This document shows positions 47,627 to 58,830 of a DNA stretch of 64,000 nt, one piece after another. Source of the DNA: Eumeta japonica (lineage: Eukaryota > Arthropoda > Insecta > Lepidoptera > Psychidae); NCBI GenBank assembly GCA_005406025.1, contig BGZK01001400.1:95240-159239 (forward strand). Direction: 5' to 3'. A model generated the notes under the pieces. The model was not told the origin of the DNA. It saw nothing but the letters and a program-made list of their open reading frames with translations, and did not search any database. Position numbers and translations under genes: made by a program. The first letter of the stretch is position 1, and each line of letters opens with the position of its first letter.

Positions 47627-49702
47627 AATGTTCACAAACATGAATCGATTTGTAATTTAACATGTTAACTCTATGTATTTGTAAAGATATGTAAATATTT
47701 CAAGATAATATATATAAAAATTTAAAAGTATTTTAATTTACTTCATTCGTACCTTTACGTGTGACGACATAATTGTAAATATAACAGAGTATACACACTA
47801 CCCTCTTTTTTCTACAAGATTCTTGCAAACTGTTTTAGCGATATCCAAATAGCGAATCACTAAAACGCGTTGCGGATGCTTAAAATTTGTAATGTAATGT
47901 AATATGTTACTTCATCGATTTGGTTTGAATAAGGTTTTGTATGGAACCTTTTCCCAAGTGTTTCATCAGACATATTCGTGTTGCATGTACTGCACTATGC
48001 ATTTCATCAATTTTCTTTGATTAAATTTTTCTGTATAATTCTCATCAACCGTGCCATAAATGACCTACTATTTACATAACGAGTGAAATGCATTTAGACA
48101 TTCTAGTTAAGTTTATGAATCACATCATTTAAGTATCCCATATTAAAATGAACAAAATGGGCCACTTACGGAATTGTTTTTATATTAGTCCGAAAGCAAT
48201 GTATCTAAAATAAACATTTAAATAACAAATGCTTCAAATGTAACTCAGCTTCAGTTACAAATATATGCAAAATTCAAGTTTGAAGTAATTCAGATCTTGT
48301 GAACGGATCAAAAGTGAAATGTTTTTATAAGGGTACTCGTACATCGTATCGCACGAGGAGGAAAGTGAGCAATATCTAAAACACACACCCCGCGGTGTGC
48401 GCCACCGCTCCTCCCACCCGCAGCGGCAACAGAAAGTCCTACTAGGGTAATCCAAGGGAAAATTCTGCAAATCGATAAAGCCGATTCGATCTCTGACTTC
48501 CAGAAATCATCCGGTTTCACCATCAGCATTAGAAGTCTAATTCTATGCTTTTTATTTGAATAGGCATAAGTTGTACGTCATACCGGATGATTCCAGAAGT
48601 CGTTTTCCCTTTACTTTTATTTCCTCATACGGAATAAGAATAATGTACTCAACAAAATTTATCAATTCATTATTTATGTATATGGAGAAATAATGAATTA
48701 ACCGATCCTGAAATCGCCACTGACAATAATTAAAATAAAAGCATGTACTTGTTACCCACTACGTGAATTTGCTATAAGATTATTAAATTCTATCACGGTT
48801 ATATTACGTCCTTTCTCCTTTTATAGCAGCTTCTAAGAAGTCTTTCGGCTCAGTTGGAATTTAATATGGCATCAGAATTATCAGGTTTTCAATAATTTCC
48901 TGAATTACCTGAAAACCATTTCGTCGTGTTCGCATTCGGATCGTACTTCTTGAAAATGGCGAAAACTTATTACAGAGATCATGTTCCGGACGAATAATAT
49001 TTTATTCAATTGGTTCGAGCTTCTGAGAGACGAACGATTTTAACGAAGTGGGAGTTCCTGGAACCGATTTACGGTTACTGAAAGAAGAAATTCAATCAGG
49101 CAATCGGGCACGCATTTATTACTCCTACATCGCGGTGAATACTAATGCGACAGGTTGAGATGAAATCAGCAATTATCACTGCTCGTGCAAAGCCTTAAAA
49201 TGCAATGCAAGGACAATGTTGCGCACGAGCTACAGTTGTAATAAGATGCCTAGATTATTCTCTACACGAAGAGTGTATCCGTCGACCGGCTAGATTTTTG
49301 GACTTAATAATAATAAATGAAGACTGACTGAAAAATATGATTTTGATCTCCTATAAATCCTTACGGAGATTACAACAGATTTATGCGTTTTACGGACATT
49401 GTTTTATCTCAAGAATGCTTGGCGCTGAAACAGCCGAAGATACAAACAATATTATATATGTCGTTGTCGTGTTGTGTCAGATTTTGATCTGTACTACTTC
49501 ATCAATGGGGCACTGATGAGGCAGTACAATCCACAATCTTTTCGATTTCAACAGCTCTTAAGCTCTTAGCGCTAACCGGTGGGAGCAGGCGATCACTGAC
49601 CACCCCCGTCACCTCAGGTTGCGCTTATAGTGTCCTAGACTAAGCTTCACGTGCTCTCCGAGGCACTATGCGGTTTCAACTTAAGTTGAAAAGTCGTCGG
49701 TT
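47627..49702. other. Intergenic stretch, nothing recognised
   Basis: No supported exon. A GC-richer patch is at about 48385-48440 and another at 49570-49640. Confidence 0.4.
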
Positions 49703-49868
49703 ACAATACAACGCACGAAACTCTGCCGCTGTGAAGTTAGTCACGAAAGCGTCGCAATGGCGTAAAATTGGCACAGGGAGTAAGAAGGAAGGATCGGAGA
49801 GTGTTAAATCTGCGCATTACATTATTTGCAGGCAATTCAGAACGGCAACATTTCGTGTGCTATACTCT
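49703..49868 (+). mobile_element. TIR-type MITE, copy 3
   Basis: It starts ACAATACAACGCACGAAACT, and its right end ACATTTCGTGTGCTATACTCT is the imperfect complement. The interior is close to the copy at 29124-29278 (GTGAAGTTAGTCACGAAAGC, GGAGAGTGTTAAATCTGCGC). It is 166 bp. TTA before and TAA after the ends could be a 3-bp target duplication, but other copies do not confirm it. Confidence 0.82.
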
Positions 49869-52800
49869 AATTCGTCCGTGTTTTGTGATAGAAACCGGCA
49901 GGTACCTTTTGCTTTGAAAAGCAGTGCTCTTTAGCCACTAGCTGTACCGTATATACCATATAAATAAATAATTAATTACAGATAAGTTATTTATTATTCT
50001 ATATATAATGTAGATGAATAATTTATTTTTTGTGGGAAATGTCTAGAAACAATTAGAGGACATAAGGATGGATGTCGATCATTTTTGTAATATAGCAATA
50101 TAAATCCTGAGGTTTGCCGGTTAGGATGCATTTATAGGACGACGGCTGTTGCACCGACCTTCATACATTTTTACCCTATGTCCATTAAAATGTCCACTTT
50201 GTAAATCCTTTGAAAAATAAAAAGACTAGCTTTAAGGAGGACTTTCGTACACCTGTATTTTTTTTTATTTAATAATTTTAATAACTTTCTTACTATTATT
50301 TTTAATATCTTATTACGATTTACAATATGCAAAAATTATCAAAATAACTTCATTAATAACTGTTACAGCTTATAAGTTAATTATCAATGACATCGCTAGC
50401 CATATCAACGATTTATATAAATTAGGTAGTGTTTCACTCTCGATGTAATTTATGGCGTGTCGTTAGTACCCGCCTCATTATTCCTCGACCGGTAGGGGCT
50501 TCTGTAATAACTAAGAAGAAGGAATACTTACTAAAAGAGTATATCAGTGTACGGATACGCCTAGAATTGTTCAGGAGAAAGTCTCAAGTGTATACTAAAT
50601 CATACCTAAACCAAAGAAAATAGCATATTTTTTTAGATTCGTCTGGGGTCTAACAAAATATTGTCTTATTTAATACTTTTACTAGTAGACAATTCGTAGG
50701 GTTCGATATCCGTGTCTCTCTCGTTTGGTCAAATAAAGGTCGAAAACATCGGCTCTATAAAAAATTGCCTGTATCATTTATCGTGACGGCAATAACGTAA
50801 GTGCTACGGCGGCGCGCGGAGACACGGGCGGCCGGTGTGTCTGCAAATTCTTGAGTTCAACTATTTAGAACACAACGGATGCACAAAACGAAACTTGATT
50901 CCTTTAAAATAATAAATGAGACAGTACGACGCGTAAAATTTACGAGAATTAATTACAGCGACAGAACTAACGCCAGTTACGTAATGTCGGTCAAGATCAG
51001 TCAGACGCGGTCGCTTTATAGTTGGATCAGACCTCGTGATTATGATCCGTACGAGCATGTGACGACGCCTGCGCGCGGCCGCCACTAGCGGCGCCGCGCA
51101 GGGGCGCCTTAGCGCAAGGCGCGCGGCCGCTCGCGCGATCGCCAACGCGATTAGCATAATTTTGAATTTGAACGGCGATCTTGGAAGATCGCCGTTGTTC
51201 AATAACGAATCGTCGATTTTTCAGCACTCTTTCGAAGTTCATTGATTTGATGTATCGTTTACTCTATGTTAAGGTTTTTATATGGAGGTGGCATTTTTTT
51301 ATGAATAGATATGAAAATTGGCACAAAAATTGTTCATGATGAAGATATGAACTAAGTTATTAGGTAAACATCATAATTACGGCGAATTATCGGCGAAAGT
51401 CAATATTGGTAGCCAATTAAAGTTTTTAAAATTCATAAAAAGAAATGAGTACGACTTTGAGACAAATTTCAACTAATTTGAAGACCATTTTTGTGCCATC
51501 ACTTAATTCTGTCTGTACGACACGGGGCAAGGCGAACGGGCAACCGCTGCGAAAGCACGCGTCTCGCTCGTCCTATTTACGTCACAGCAGAATGGCGGCA
51601 GTCATGAAATTAAGTCCAACAACCACTCCGTCGCTGTTTGATACTTTTGGATGTCTCTAGTCGAGCTTTTAAAATAGGTAGTTGAAGAAACCCTCTTTAT
51701 TCTCAAGTTACTCTTTAATTAGTCTCTTAGATACAAACACAGGTAATTTTCAAAATACTTCTTGCGGTACGCGTAGAGCTAGTACGGTGACGTGACTAGT
51801 AAGAATCGACCAAAATTAAACCCCTTTAATGAGAGTTTTACACGCGACATCTCATAAATCGCGAAAGCTGCGAGCCGCCGTCTACAAGGACTACACGTCA
51901 CAACATTCGCGTAGACATTCGCCGATGCCCGCTTGTAAACGGAAGCGTCTCGGTGAGTGATCGCCGATGAAATATTAAAACATTCAGCCGTAGGCAGGTT
52001 TTCTTTGTATAATAATAACGCAAAGAAGAGACCGGGTGATCCCATAAGACAGTAAACGAACTGACGTTCATATTATTTTCACATTAATATTTAAGTATGT
52101 ATGTAATCGAAATTATCTTATATAGTGGTTTAGCTGTCCGTTACTGGAATTTGAAATACTCCAGCTGCTTCTCTCTTCACGTCTTGAAGATCTTCTGTTA
52201 GCCTGATTCAGCCTCGATGACCATGCACTTGCAGTGAACATTACAAATTACTATAATCCTTTCTGCTTTCTTTTTGTTTCTGCTATATATCTGATTGCCA
52301 GGGCAAGTAGTATGTGGTACCCATTTAGACATTACCGTATTATTCATACTAAAAAGTTCTAGTGTATTGATACGAATTATGTACGTAGTTACGTTGATAC
52401 TACTGGCTTGGACAGGTAGTCATTATAAAATAAAAATTTATTCATATCAAGACGCTTACCTGCAGCATTCATTAATATACAGCATGCAACCCACCGCTGA
52501 CCCTCGAACCTGTACTTCCACTACGAATCCCTATGAGAGTAGAGTTGGTTTCGTCACCCTTTGACGTAATGCATGATTACTTGTCGCAGTTGGAAATAGG
52601 GTTCGCATTTGTCGGTTTTTTTTAACACTCCTTACGTCCTGGTGAATGTCTGAGTTTTCCTGAGAATGTGCCTAGTTAGCATGAGACGTACGTAGAATTA
52701 ACAATATAACTATTAGCGGACTAAGATAAATAAACAATTAACGCTTGTTTAGGTGTTCGATATCTGTCAATCTTCTTTAATCAAAATAAAATTCTTTGAA

Positions 52801-53172
52801 TAGGGATTCGTAGTGGAAGAACAGATTGGAGGGTCAGCGGTGGGTTGCATGCTGCGTGTTATTGCATGTTGTAGTCAAACGTTTAATTATGGATTTCCGC
52901 GAATTAACACCTCACACGATAGAACATTATTCATATTGAGTTTAAGTTTTTTTTTGTTATAAATGTATTTATAAGCGATTCTTAATTGGATATAATTAAT
53001 TATTCAGGAATTTAAACTTTAACAAGAGTATACCCGAGTCGTCAGTATAGTTCGAAAATACAAATAACAAGGCAAAGAGAAAACGAGCTTATATTTGAAA
53101 TATGTATATTATTGTATTTATTTTAGGGCGATAATAAGTATATATCTAACAGCACGTGGCGTCGTCTGCGCA
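49869..53172. other. Intergenic DNA upstream of cuticle gene 3
   Basis: No supported exon. It includes a CpG-rich patch (about 50800-51140) with composition-driven open frames, and the palindrome at 51171-51196. Confidence 0.4.
51171..51196. repeat. Perfect 12-bp inverted repeat with 2-nt spacer
   Basis: AACGGCGATCTT, then GG, then AAGATCGCCGTT. It lies just downstream of the CpG-rich patch at 50800-51140. Confidence 0.85.
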
Positions 53173-53178
53173 TATAAG
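53173..53178 (+). promoter_or_regulatory. TATA box of cuticle gene 3
   Basis: TATAAG is only 38 nt upstream of the ATG, so the 5' UTR would be under 15 nt, shorter than in genes 1 and 2. A downstream start or an alternative promoter is possible. Confidence 0.5.
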
Positions 53179-53210
53179 CGCCGGCGGGGACGCGCGCGCG
53201 CACTCGCGCC

Positions 53211-54467
53211 ATGGCCCTGCGTCACGCACTGCTGGTAAGCTTTGTGTTAATTAAGATTTATTTAATGATCTTGTCGTTGCGAGCTTTGTAAATTACACAT
53301 GAGTTATATGGGGACGTTTAAGAATCGTCTTAATGTTGTTCCGTTTCGTTCCGTTATTCCGTTATTAAAAAGATGTTGCTGACAATTCTTTAGTAAGAAG
53401 GTGCATTTCTTGTTTTTGTTTAATTTTTTCGATCTTTTCTCATAAAATGCACAATATTTTAAACATTTTTTATTTACTTTGATTTTTAAAGTGTTTTGTG
53501 TCCTACAAATCAATGAAAGCAGTTCTTATTTATAAAAATTCGTGCATAAGTACATAAACTGCATGACAACGAAATCATTGAACGATCTAGACCTGACGCT
53601 ACAGTCGAAATTGTCTCCCGACTGCGGTGGTAAGCGGCAGCCACTTGGACGCCGCCACGTATATTCGGTTGAAACAAAAACATATTAGTCCTCACCTGCT
53701 CTTATAGCTAAACCTTCAACGATTATTAGTTTTAATTTGAAATATATCCAATAAAATGGAAATCTTAACGTTCTCGTAATCAAGAAATAATAGAAAAATA
53801 AACCATTTCAATGAATAATTAAATGTGCTCTAATAAGAACCAACCAAATAACGAGTGTTTCGTTGTGGAAGCAAAAGTGGAAACTATTAAGTATATTATA
53901 TATATATATATATATTTCTTTCATTATTACATTTAGAAAAAAATGTCCATTTATTCTTTTCTTGTGTTCTCAATTTTAACAAAGGTTTATTTTTTTATGA
54001 CTATGTGATGCTATGTGTTATACGGTTTCATTATAACTTATATGTTAACTATTTAAATAAATTATGTAGCACAATAGAATGTCAGCCCTTATCATCCTGA
54101 TTATGCAATGTTATCATTTACAAATTATTTCCTTTTTACGAGCGAGGAAATTCACAAATCTAGCGAGTAAGTTTCCGTCGCGCTCTGCGTGCCGCAGCCC
54201 CCGCGCCCGCTTGTTGTCGCACCATATTCGGTTTGCTTTTTTCAGATACTGTCCGTGACACGCGCACTGGCCGCGTTACCGTCGCCGGGCATCCACGTAT
54301 ACGCGGCGCCAGCGGTGCACGCGGTCCCGGTGGTGCAACACGTTTCGGTAGTCCACGCGGTACCGTTGTACCATGCGCCCGCGGCACACGCGTACCACGC
54401 CCCACTACTCCGACCGGTGCCCGTCGTCAAATATAAAGTCAAGAACCATTATCATGTTTTTGGATAA
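53211..54467 (+). CDS. Small low-complexity cuticle protein, gene 3
   Basis: This is a secreted, probably cuticular protein. The exons are 53211-53234 (eight codons, MALRHALL, GTAAGC donor) and 54246-54467 (after TTTTTTCAG), with a phase-0 intron of 1011 bp. The 81-residue product starts with signal peptide MALRHALLILSVTRALAALPS. It then has YAAPAVHAVPVVQHVSVVHA, VPLYHAPAAHAYHAP and a basic tail KYKVKNHYHVFG. The composition (A, P, V, H, Y) and intron-in-signal-peptide layout match genes 1 and 2, but the TITKSS and VVVKS motifs are absent, so it is a diverged or different subfamily member. The intron is about nine times longer than in the paralogs and holds an (AT)n tract near 53897. Confidence 0.78.
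53897..53915. repeat. (TA)n microsatellite in the intron of cuticle gene 3
   Basis: A pure TA run of about 19 bases. Confidence 0.9.
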
Positions 54468-54471
54468 TAAA
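54466..54471 (+). terminator. AATAAA overlapping the stop codon of cuticle gene 3
   Basis: The TAA stop (54465-54467) overlaps AATAAA. A functional signal here would give an extremely short 3' UTR. A later site is possible but no second AATAAA was seen close by. Confidence 0.4.
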
Positions 54472-57196
54472 ATAAGTGTATAAATTGTTTGCGTTTAATT
54501 GTTCTTTGGCAGTGAGCGCGTGATGTGCTACTGCAATAAGCTAAACGAATTTAATGCTGTGTCAATATGTCAATGCCTATTTATTATGCGTTGTGCATTT
54601 ATTATGAATAACGCTTTTCAGTTACCTAATATTACGTTCCAATACAAGATACATTTTTACACAAAACTTTATATTTTGAAACAGATCAAATCAAATGAAA
54701 TTGATCAAAAATATTTTTATTTCATAGGTACTTGAATTACACTTGAAATACATAATTAATGAATTCTTGTCGACATTACCACCCATTCCAAACTCTGATT
54801 CAACGGTAATAAAACTTTTCCAATCACAATAATACGCAAAATAACATCTTTATGTAGCAATAAATAAATACATTTTTTTGAATGGAATACAGAACAAGTA
54901 AATGAGTACAATGATGTGGGGTTACAGTAAAGGAAATATTCTAGTGTCCTTAAACTTAAAACCAGCAGCAGTATAGAATCCAATGTTCTATATTCAAAGC
55001 TTACTACATCCTGTCGGGGTAGGCTCTATTGAACGCTTCATTCAAAACATCCAACTACACGTACTGAAGCGTGCTGACAACGGATCACGAGATCGGAATG
55101 CATATCACATACTTAGTTATAAAAGTTACACGAGAACAAGTTAAATTAAAAAAGAAATTGGCATCTTAAGTAAATCCGATAAGTAAGAAGTGCAAGGGCA
55201 AAGTGCGTAATGATAAATCCGCTTGTACCCGTCGACGGGCAGGGCCGAGGTCGCGGCGAGGACGGGCGGGCCCGGCGCGCTCTCCGCTATCTGCTCGATG
55301 CACCCCGACCCTGCGGCGACCTTCGCACTTCTGAGACGCCCTCGACGAAGACAAACTTTCCTAGAAAAACACTTTGAGGACGCGCGCCGAGCGCGCCGCC
55401 CGCGCAGGCAGATTCAAACGGATCACACGTTTGACCTTTAACCCATATTATTTTCACGTTTGATACACAAATAACGACGTTAACGACTCGAGTGTGCACG
55501 GATACTGTTGCGACATGATATTATTTTCACTTTTTAAAAACTAAATTAAGTCTTACACGTGACATCTTTTGTGAGTCGTTTCATAGTACCTACATTTTTT
55601 CTTAAGTTTTATAAAAAAAAGTTTATGGACTAAAAAAATTTTGTTTCATCTCAAGTTCTCATCCCAAAATTACAAATAATATATTTGTACATCTTTAGTT
55701 GCCCTATCTTTCTTATTCCCCCTATCTTAATATTATACAATCTTATTCGATATGTAGATTCATACAGCTCCTAAGTATATTATAATTTATTAAAAAAAAT
55801 ATTGTATTACATGTCTCGTATATGATTGAATGTATGGCTATCATTTTACAATACTAACACGTTAATTCGTAGAAATTATAATTTTTTTACTCGCATCAAA
55901 ATTAGTTCTAATACTCAATTCCCGTCATCGATACACACAAACACATAAGACGCGCTTTGGTGTCGCGACGGGCGGACGTGACATTAAAACGTGTCCACGA
56001 AATGTGATCGGAGCGCGTGCGTCGGGTGCGATGCGATATAATTCATAACCTATACCATTTATTTATTGTTTATAATGTAATTAATATAACGGCCGCGCTT
56101 TTTTTGTAGAGATGGCAGCAGTTCACTCATTAGACAGCGCGTACGGCACTGTTAAATTTATAACTGCGCCATTCGCTAACGCTCTAAACTACGTGCTAAG
56201 TACAAGAGTAAGAACAGCCGACGATAGACAAAGATTTATTAATGTAATCTTTTAAAAGAACTTGAAAACTGAGAAAATATACACCCCTGTAGCCGTCTCA
56301 GGAAAATTCTTGTATATATTAATATTGAATTATACTGTGATTATACATTGTTTTATAGCTATATAAAAACTTAATTTTAACTACAAAAACTTAAATAAAA
56401 TTACTGTGAAATCATTATTCTATAAATAAAAATTTGAAAATATATACCTTATCCAAGTCTAATACAGGAAGGTCCACTCGTCAAAATTAAATGACAAAAT
56501 AGTTTTAATTTTTCTGAGCAACTTTCCCCCGATCGCTTGTTGAAACATTTAATAAAACGTAAAGTTATTTACTTTATAGAATCTCGTCGAAGATTCGATT
56601 CTAGGGGCTGGATTCCGAGCATAAAGATGCTTTAGGGTCAAAAAGTCGAACCTGGATTATCGAGTAACCCGCAACCGGGTCACCGGCCGAGGCCCGGCCG
56701 CCGCGTGCCCGCGCCGGCCGGTGGCGGCCCGCACCGACCCGCGCCGGCCCGCACTCACTCACGGGATCAAGTTTCGATCTCGGCCGCTCCCATACTTTAC
56801 GGAACCGCCGAAACGAGAGCGTTTTATGGGTTAACTTATAGTTTTATGTAGAGGCTCTGGTCCGGGTTAAGTCCTAAGGGAAAAAGAAATTTGGAACTTT
56901 GTAAGTTAAAGCGTGCTCTTGTTGTATTATTTTATCCGAAACAAATGTTGTGATGTATCAATTAAGGTTAATGACGTCTTTTCTGACGGAAATGCTACAC
57001 TTCGAGATTCATAGAACTACCGGATGGTTACGACTAATAATAATATTCATTGGAAACAAGTTTGTAGCAGAAAGATTTGTTTACGGAGGGTCCTTATTCC
57101 ATAGTGGATACACAGACAGGTCACATAACTGTGAATCAATGCTATAATTAAGTTATGCACAATTGGTATAAACAACCAAATTCTTAATGCACAATT
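54472..57196. other. Intergenic stretch with CpG-rich patches
   Basis: CpG-dense patches at about 55215-55425, 55960-56040 and 56655-56790 carry composition-driven frames on both strands. A 47-codon plus frame at 56112-56255 follows a weak TTTTTTTGTAG acceptor but is not supported. These patches could be promoters of genes outside the window. Confidence 0.35.
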
Positions 57197-57290
57197 ACAG
57201 TACGGCGCATGAACCTCTACCAGTGTTAAAGCTGCGCATTGCATCATTCGGAGGCGATTCAGAGCGCCAGAATTTCGTGCGTTGTGGGGC
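57197..57290 (+). mobile_element. TIR-type MITE, copy 4 (internally deleted)
   Basis: It starts ACAGTACGGCGCATGAACCT, goes directly to GTGTTAAAGCTGCGCATTGC and ATCATTCG, and ends AGAGCGCC then AATTTCGTGCGTTGTG. The AAAGTTAGTCACGAAAG...GGCGTAAAATTGG interior of copies 2 and 3 is missing, leaving about 94 bp. Confidence 0.7.
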
Positions 57291-58499
57291 ACAAAGAAGG
57301 CCCAGTGATATTAGTGCTGTATTTCTTCGGCCACTTTTCCATGCACATTGTAACTACTTAAAATAGTCTCATTATAATGAACTCCACATTATTTACTATT
57401 CAGGAAAGCTTATTCAGAAAGTACTAAATACAATTACCATCTGTCTACTTATAACGAATCAGAACTCATCAGTGGAAATTACAAAGCTGGACAAGACGAG
57501 CTCTGTCGCTCTGCACACTGAAATGATTTTGCAGCAGATGTCAGGATGTAGCAATTCCTGTCATGTATAAAATAAACTTTCTGGCCCGGTAGACGTTGGT
57601 ATCTTCTTCTTCTACGTGGTGTGTAGAATTTTGACTTTTTTTTGCATGTTTTACAAAATATTTTCATCACCTCACACTACTTGTAGATGAATGGTCTCCA
57701 TTTTCAAATACTACATTTATTAATGACTCTACTATAGTCACTTAGCGGGTTTTAATATTGTTATATTTTTTGGTATTAAGCACACCAAAATTACTAATAG
57801 TCACATATATTGTGAATATAAATCACTTAGGTTTATTAATATAGATTTTATTAATAAATCAAATACAATGTCACCTATCGGATTCTGGCATAGCTTTGAA
57901 CCATCATTTTCATAAAAGCAAAATGAATCAATGAATTTATACTAATGTAATAAAACGGATCAGTTAGTTTATTAGCTTTTGGTTTAAATACGCTAGTCTA
58001 GTGAATTATCTATCGGAAATGAAAAAGTCTTTTTGTATTAGGTATTCCATTTATCATACAATGTTGTAAACTATATAACATCACGATTCGACCACAAAGG
58101 CCAAAGCAATAATCTGTCAATCTATAGCCGACATGAGCGATGTCCGGTGCGATAACTAGCGGCGGGACCAAGGCGTGGTGGGACAACAGCTGGTGGGATC
58201 AAACAACGAGAAGCAAACGTTAGCAAGCAGAGTCGAACTGTAAACGCCTAGGGTCTGTAAGTGAGTGACTCGAATCCAGGTAGACGCGTAAGGGCGGGCG
58301 TTGCTGCCAGTTAGTTTTTTGATGTAGAAGTCGACATAAGAAAGTACTATCTTTCCACAAGACAACTTTATGTTGTGTTATGTAATATCAGTTTGCGGTG
58401 AAAACCAGCACCACATTATGCCAAAAAGTTTTCGTAAGTATTTACCACTGTATTGCTTAAAATTGAAAAGCTGAGAAGTCAAAAAGGATATTAGAATTG
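57291..58499. other. Intergenic stretch, nothing confirmed
   Basis: A moderately GC-rich segment at 58130-58320 carries a minus-strand frame (58156-58365). It may be part of a repeat, but I cannot name it. Confidence 0.35.
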
Positions 58500-58830
58500 A
58501 TATATAGGCAATAATGTTGTCTGTTAGCTATCGCTAGCTATTTCGCTTGCGTGAATGCCGACTCTCTGTCAAATTTCATTTCGACCTATTTAAAAGTTTA
58601 GTTGTGAAGAGGTGACAGACATAAACAGAGCTACATATTTATATGTACCATTAAAAGGCGTGGAACTCATAGTCCGATCTCGAAATTCGCTATTGAAAAA
58701 TGTGACGGTAGTGTAAATCCTGATATTGTAAATTCGGGAAGACTAATTTATACTGCGATAAAATATCTAATTCCCACGGAGCCTACAAGTACGCGGACGA
58801 AGTCGCGAGCGGCCGCGCGGACGTAAAGAT
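58500..58830. repeat. Fragments of the 31605-32572-like repeat family
   Basis: GAGGTGACAGACATAAACAGAGCTACATATTTATATG is, in part, like the CAGACAGAGTTAC...TTTATAATAT end of that family. AATTCCCACGGAGCC plus TACGCGGACGAAGTCGCG resembles its GCGGGCGAAGCCGCGGGC end. They are diverged and disordered. Confidence 0.4.

Noticed and set aside
50701..50716. GGTTCGATATCC as a tRNA B box
   Set aside because: No matching A box, anticodon arm or acceptor stem around it.
50861..51242. 113-codon minus-strand frame
   Set aside because: It runs through a CpG patch and AT-rich flank with no recognisable domain.
54160..54442. Arg/Pro/Gly-rich frames over cuticle gene 3
   Set aside because: They are alternative readings of a GC-rich exon with no start or splice support.
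55166..55499. Opposed open frames in a GC-rich patch
   Set aside because: Composition-driven, with no splice or promoter signals.
56112..56255. 47-codon plus frame after a TTTTTTTGTAG acceptor-like site
   Set aside because: Too short, no recognisable protein, and its start overlaps a GATGGCAGC motif common in repeats.
58156..58365. Minus-strand frame and a B-box-like GACTCGAATCC at 58270
   Set aside because: No A box at the right spacing and no cloverleaf; the open frame has no domain. It is possibly a repeat but not assignable.
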